Source: Crocinitomicaceae bacterium (GTDB lineage: Bacteria; Bacteroidota; Bacteroidia; Flavobacteriales_D; Crocinitomicaceae). From it: a DNA stretch of 6,531 nt. The stretch is from contig JAURNA010000201.1 of NCBI GenBank assembly GCA_030830385.1, positions 1 to 6,531 of the forward strand, read 5' to 3'. This document shows, piece by piece, positions 6,443 to 6,531 of this stretch. The position numbers were made by a program, and so were the translations under genes. The notes under the pieces are model-generated. The model was not told where the DNA came from. It worked only from the letters and a program-made list of their open reading frames with translations, and made no database searches. Position 1 is the stretch's first letter; each line of letters begins with the position of its first letter.

Positions 6443-6531
6443 AGTCTTCGTTTGGGAAACTTCCTTCGACCTGTCGGACTTCCCGTCCGGGTCTCAGTCT
6501 TCGTTTGAGAAACTTCCTTCGACCTGTCGGA
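6443..6531. repeat. Direct repeat pair, 36 nt with 53-nt period, cut by the window edge
   Basis: Copy 1 (6443-6478) and copy 2 (6496-6531) are identical except for one base (G at 6455, A at 6508). A 17-nt spacer (6479-6495) separates them. Each copy contains small inverted repeats: GTTT/AAAC around a 3-base centre, and TTCGAC/GTCGGA around CT. The junction with the spacer forms CGGAC-TTCCC-GTCCG (6475-6489), and the spacer also holds CCCG/CGGG. Copy 2 ends exactly at the last base of the window, so the array may continue. The sequence left of copy 1 does not resemble the spacer, so 6443 is a true left boundary. The period is not a multiple of three, so the copies fall in different reading frames, which argues against a coding repeat. 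It resembles an intergenic REP-like or minisatellite element. Confidence 0.85.

Noticed and set aside
6443..6531. CRISPR array
   Set aside because: The 36-nt repeat length fits some CRISPR systems, but the single spacer is only 17 nt, itself palindromic, and no cas gene is present.
6393..6531. Plus-strand frame from ATG 6393, open to the window end
   Set aside because: The two 36-nt repeats are read in different frames, so repeat identity is not preserved at the protein level. No family resemblance or ribosome site is visible.

Overview
The window looks like chromosomal DNA of a member of the Bacteroidota, most likely a Flavobacteriales-type lineage. The clues are perfect matches to the Bacteroidota -7 promoter box (TAnnTTTG) ahead of an SRP RNA gene, a ferredoxin gene and a LuxC-type reductase gene. 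Shine-Dalgarno sequences are mostly absent, and the predicted proteins are of Bacteroidota type: a carboxypeptidase-regulatory-like fold, a PAS/SpoIIE-type phosphatase, and an acyl-CoA reductase beside a dicluster ferredoxin. This placement is an inference from motifs; no database search was possible.

Layout from left to right. (1) Bases 3-1517 (+) are the 3' part of a protein with a carboxypeptidase-regulatory-like beta-sandwich and long charged helices; its true N-terminus lies outside the window. (2) Bases 1592-2650 (+) encode a DjlA-like protein with a signal peptide, one membrane span, a TerB-like helical domain and a C-terminal J-domain with an intact HPD motif. (3) Bases 2651-4615 (-) encode a soluble three-PAS SpoIIE/PP2C-type serine phosphatase whose stop codon abuts the stop codon of gene 2 with no base between. 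(4) Bases 4659-5699 (-) encode a LuxC-family acyl-CoA reductase, 43 nt upstream of the phosphatase on the same strand. (5) Bases 5811-6158 (+), divergent from the reductase, encode a two-cluster [4Fe-4S] ferredoxin followed by a clear intrinsic terminator. (6) Bases 6260-6361 (+) are the small bacterial SRP RNA, with a promoter at the expected distance. (7) The right edge (6443-6531) holds two near-identical 36-nt repeats 17 nt apart (53-nt period), rich in small inverted repeats and cut by the window end.

Functionally this is mostly housekeeping and signalling: protein targeting (SRP RNA), redox and acyl metabolism (reductase and ferredoxin from one divergent promoter region), intracellular signal sensing with serine/threonine dephosphorylation, and membrane-anchored co-chaperone activity. 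I see no mobile element, CRISPR array, defence system or tRNA. No clearly novel system is evident. The items most worth a second look are the edge repeat, the LuxC-ferredoxin pair with a possible leaderless GTG start, and the signal-peptide-bearing TerB-J protein.
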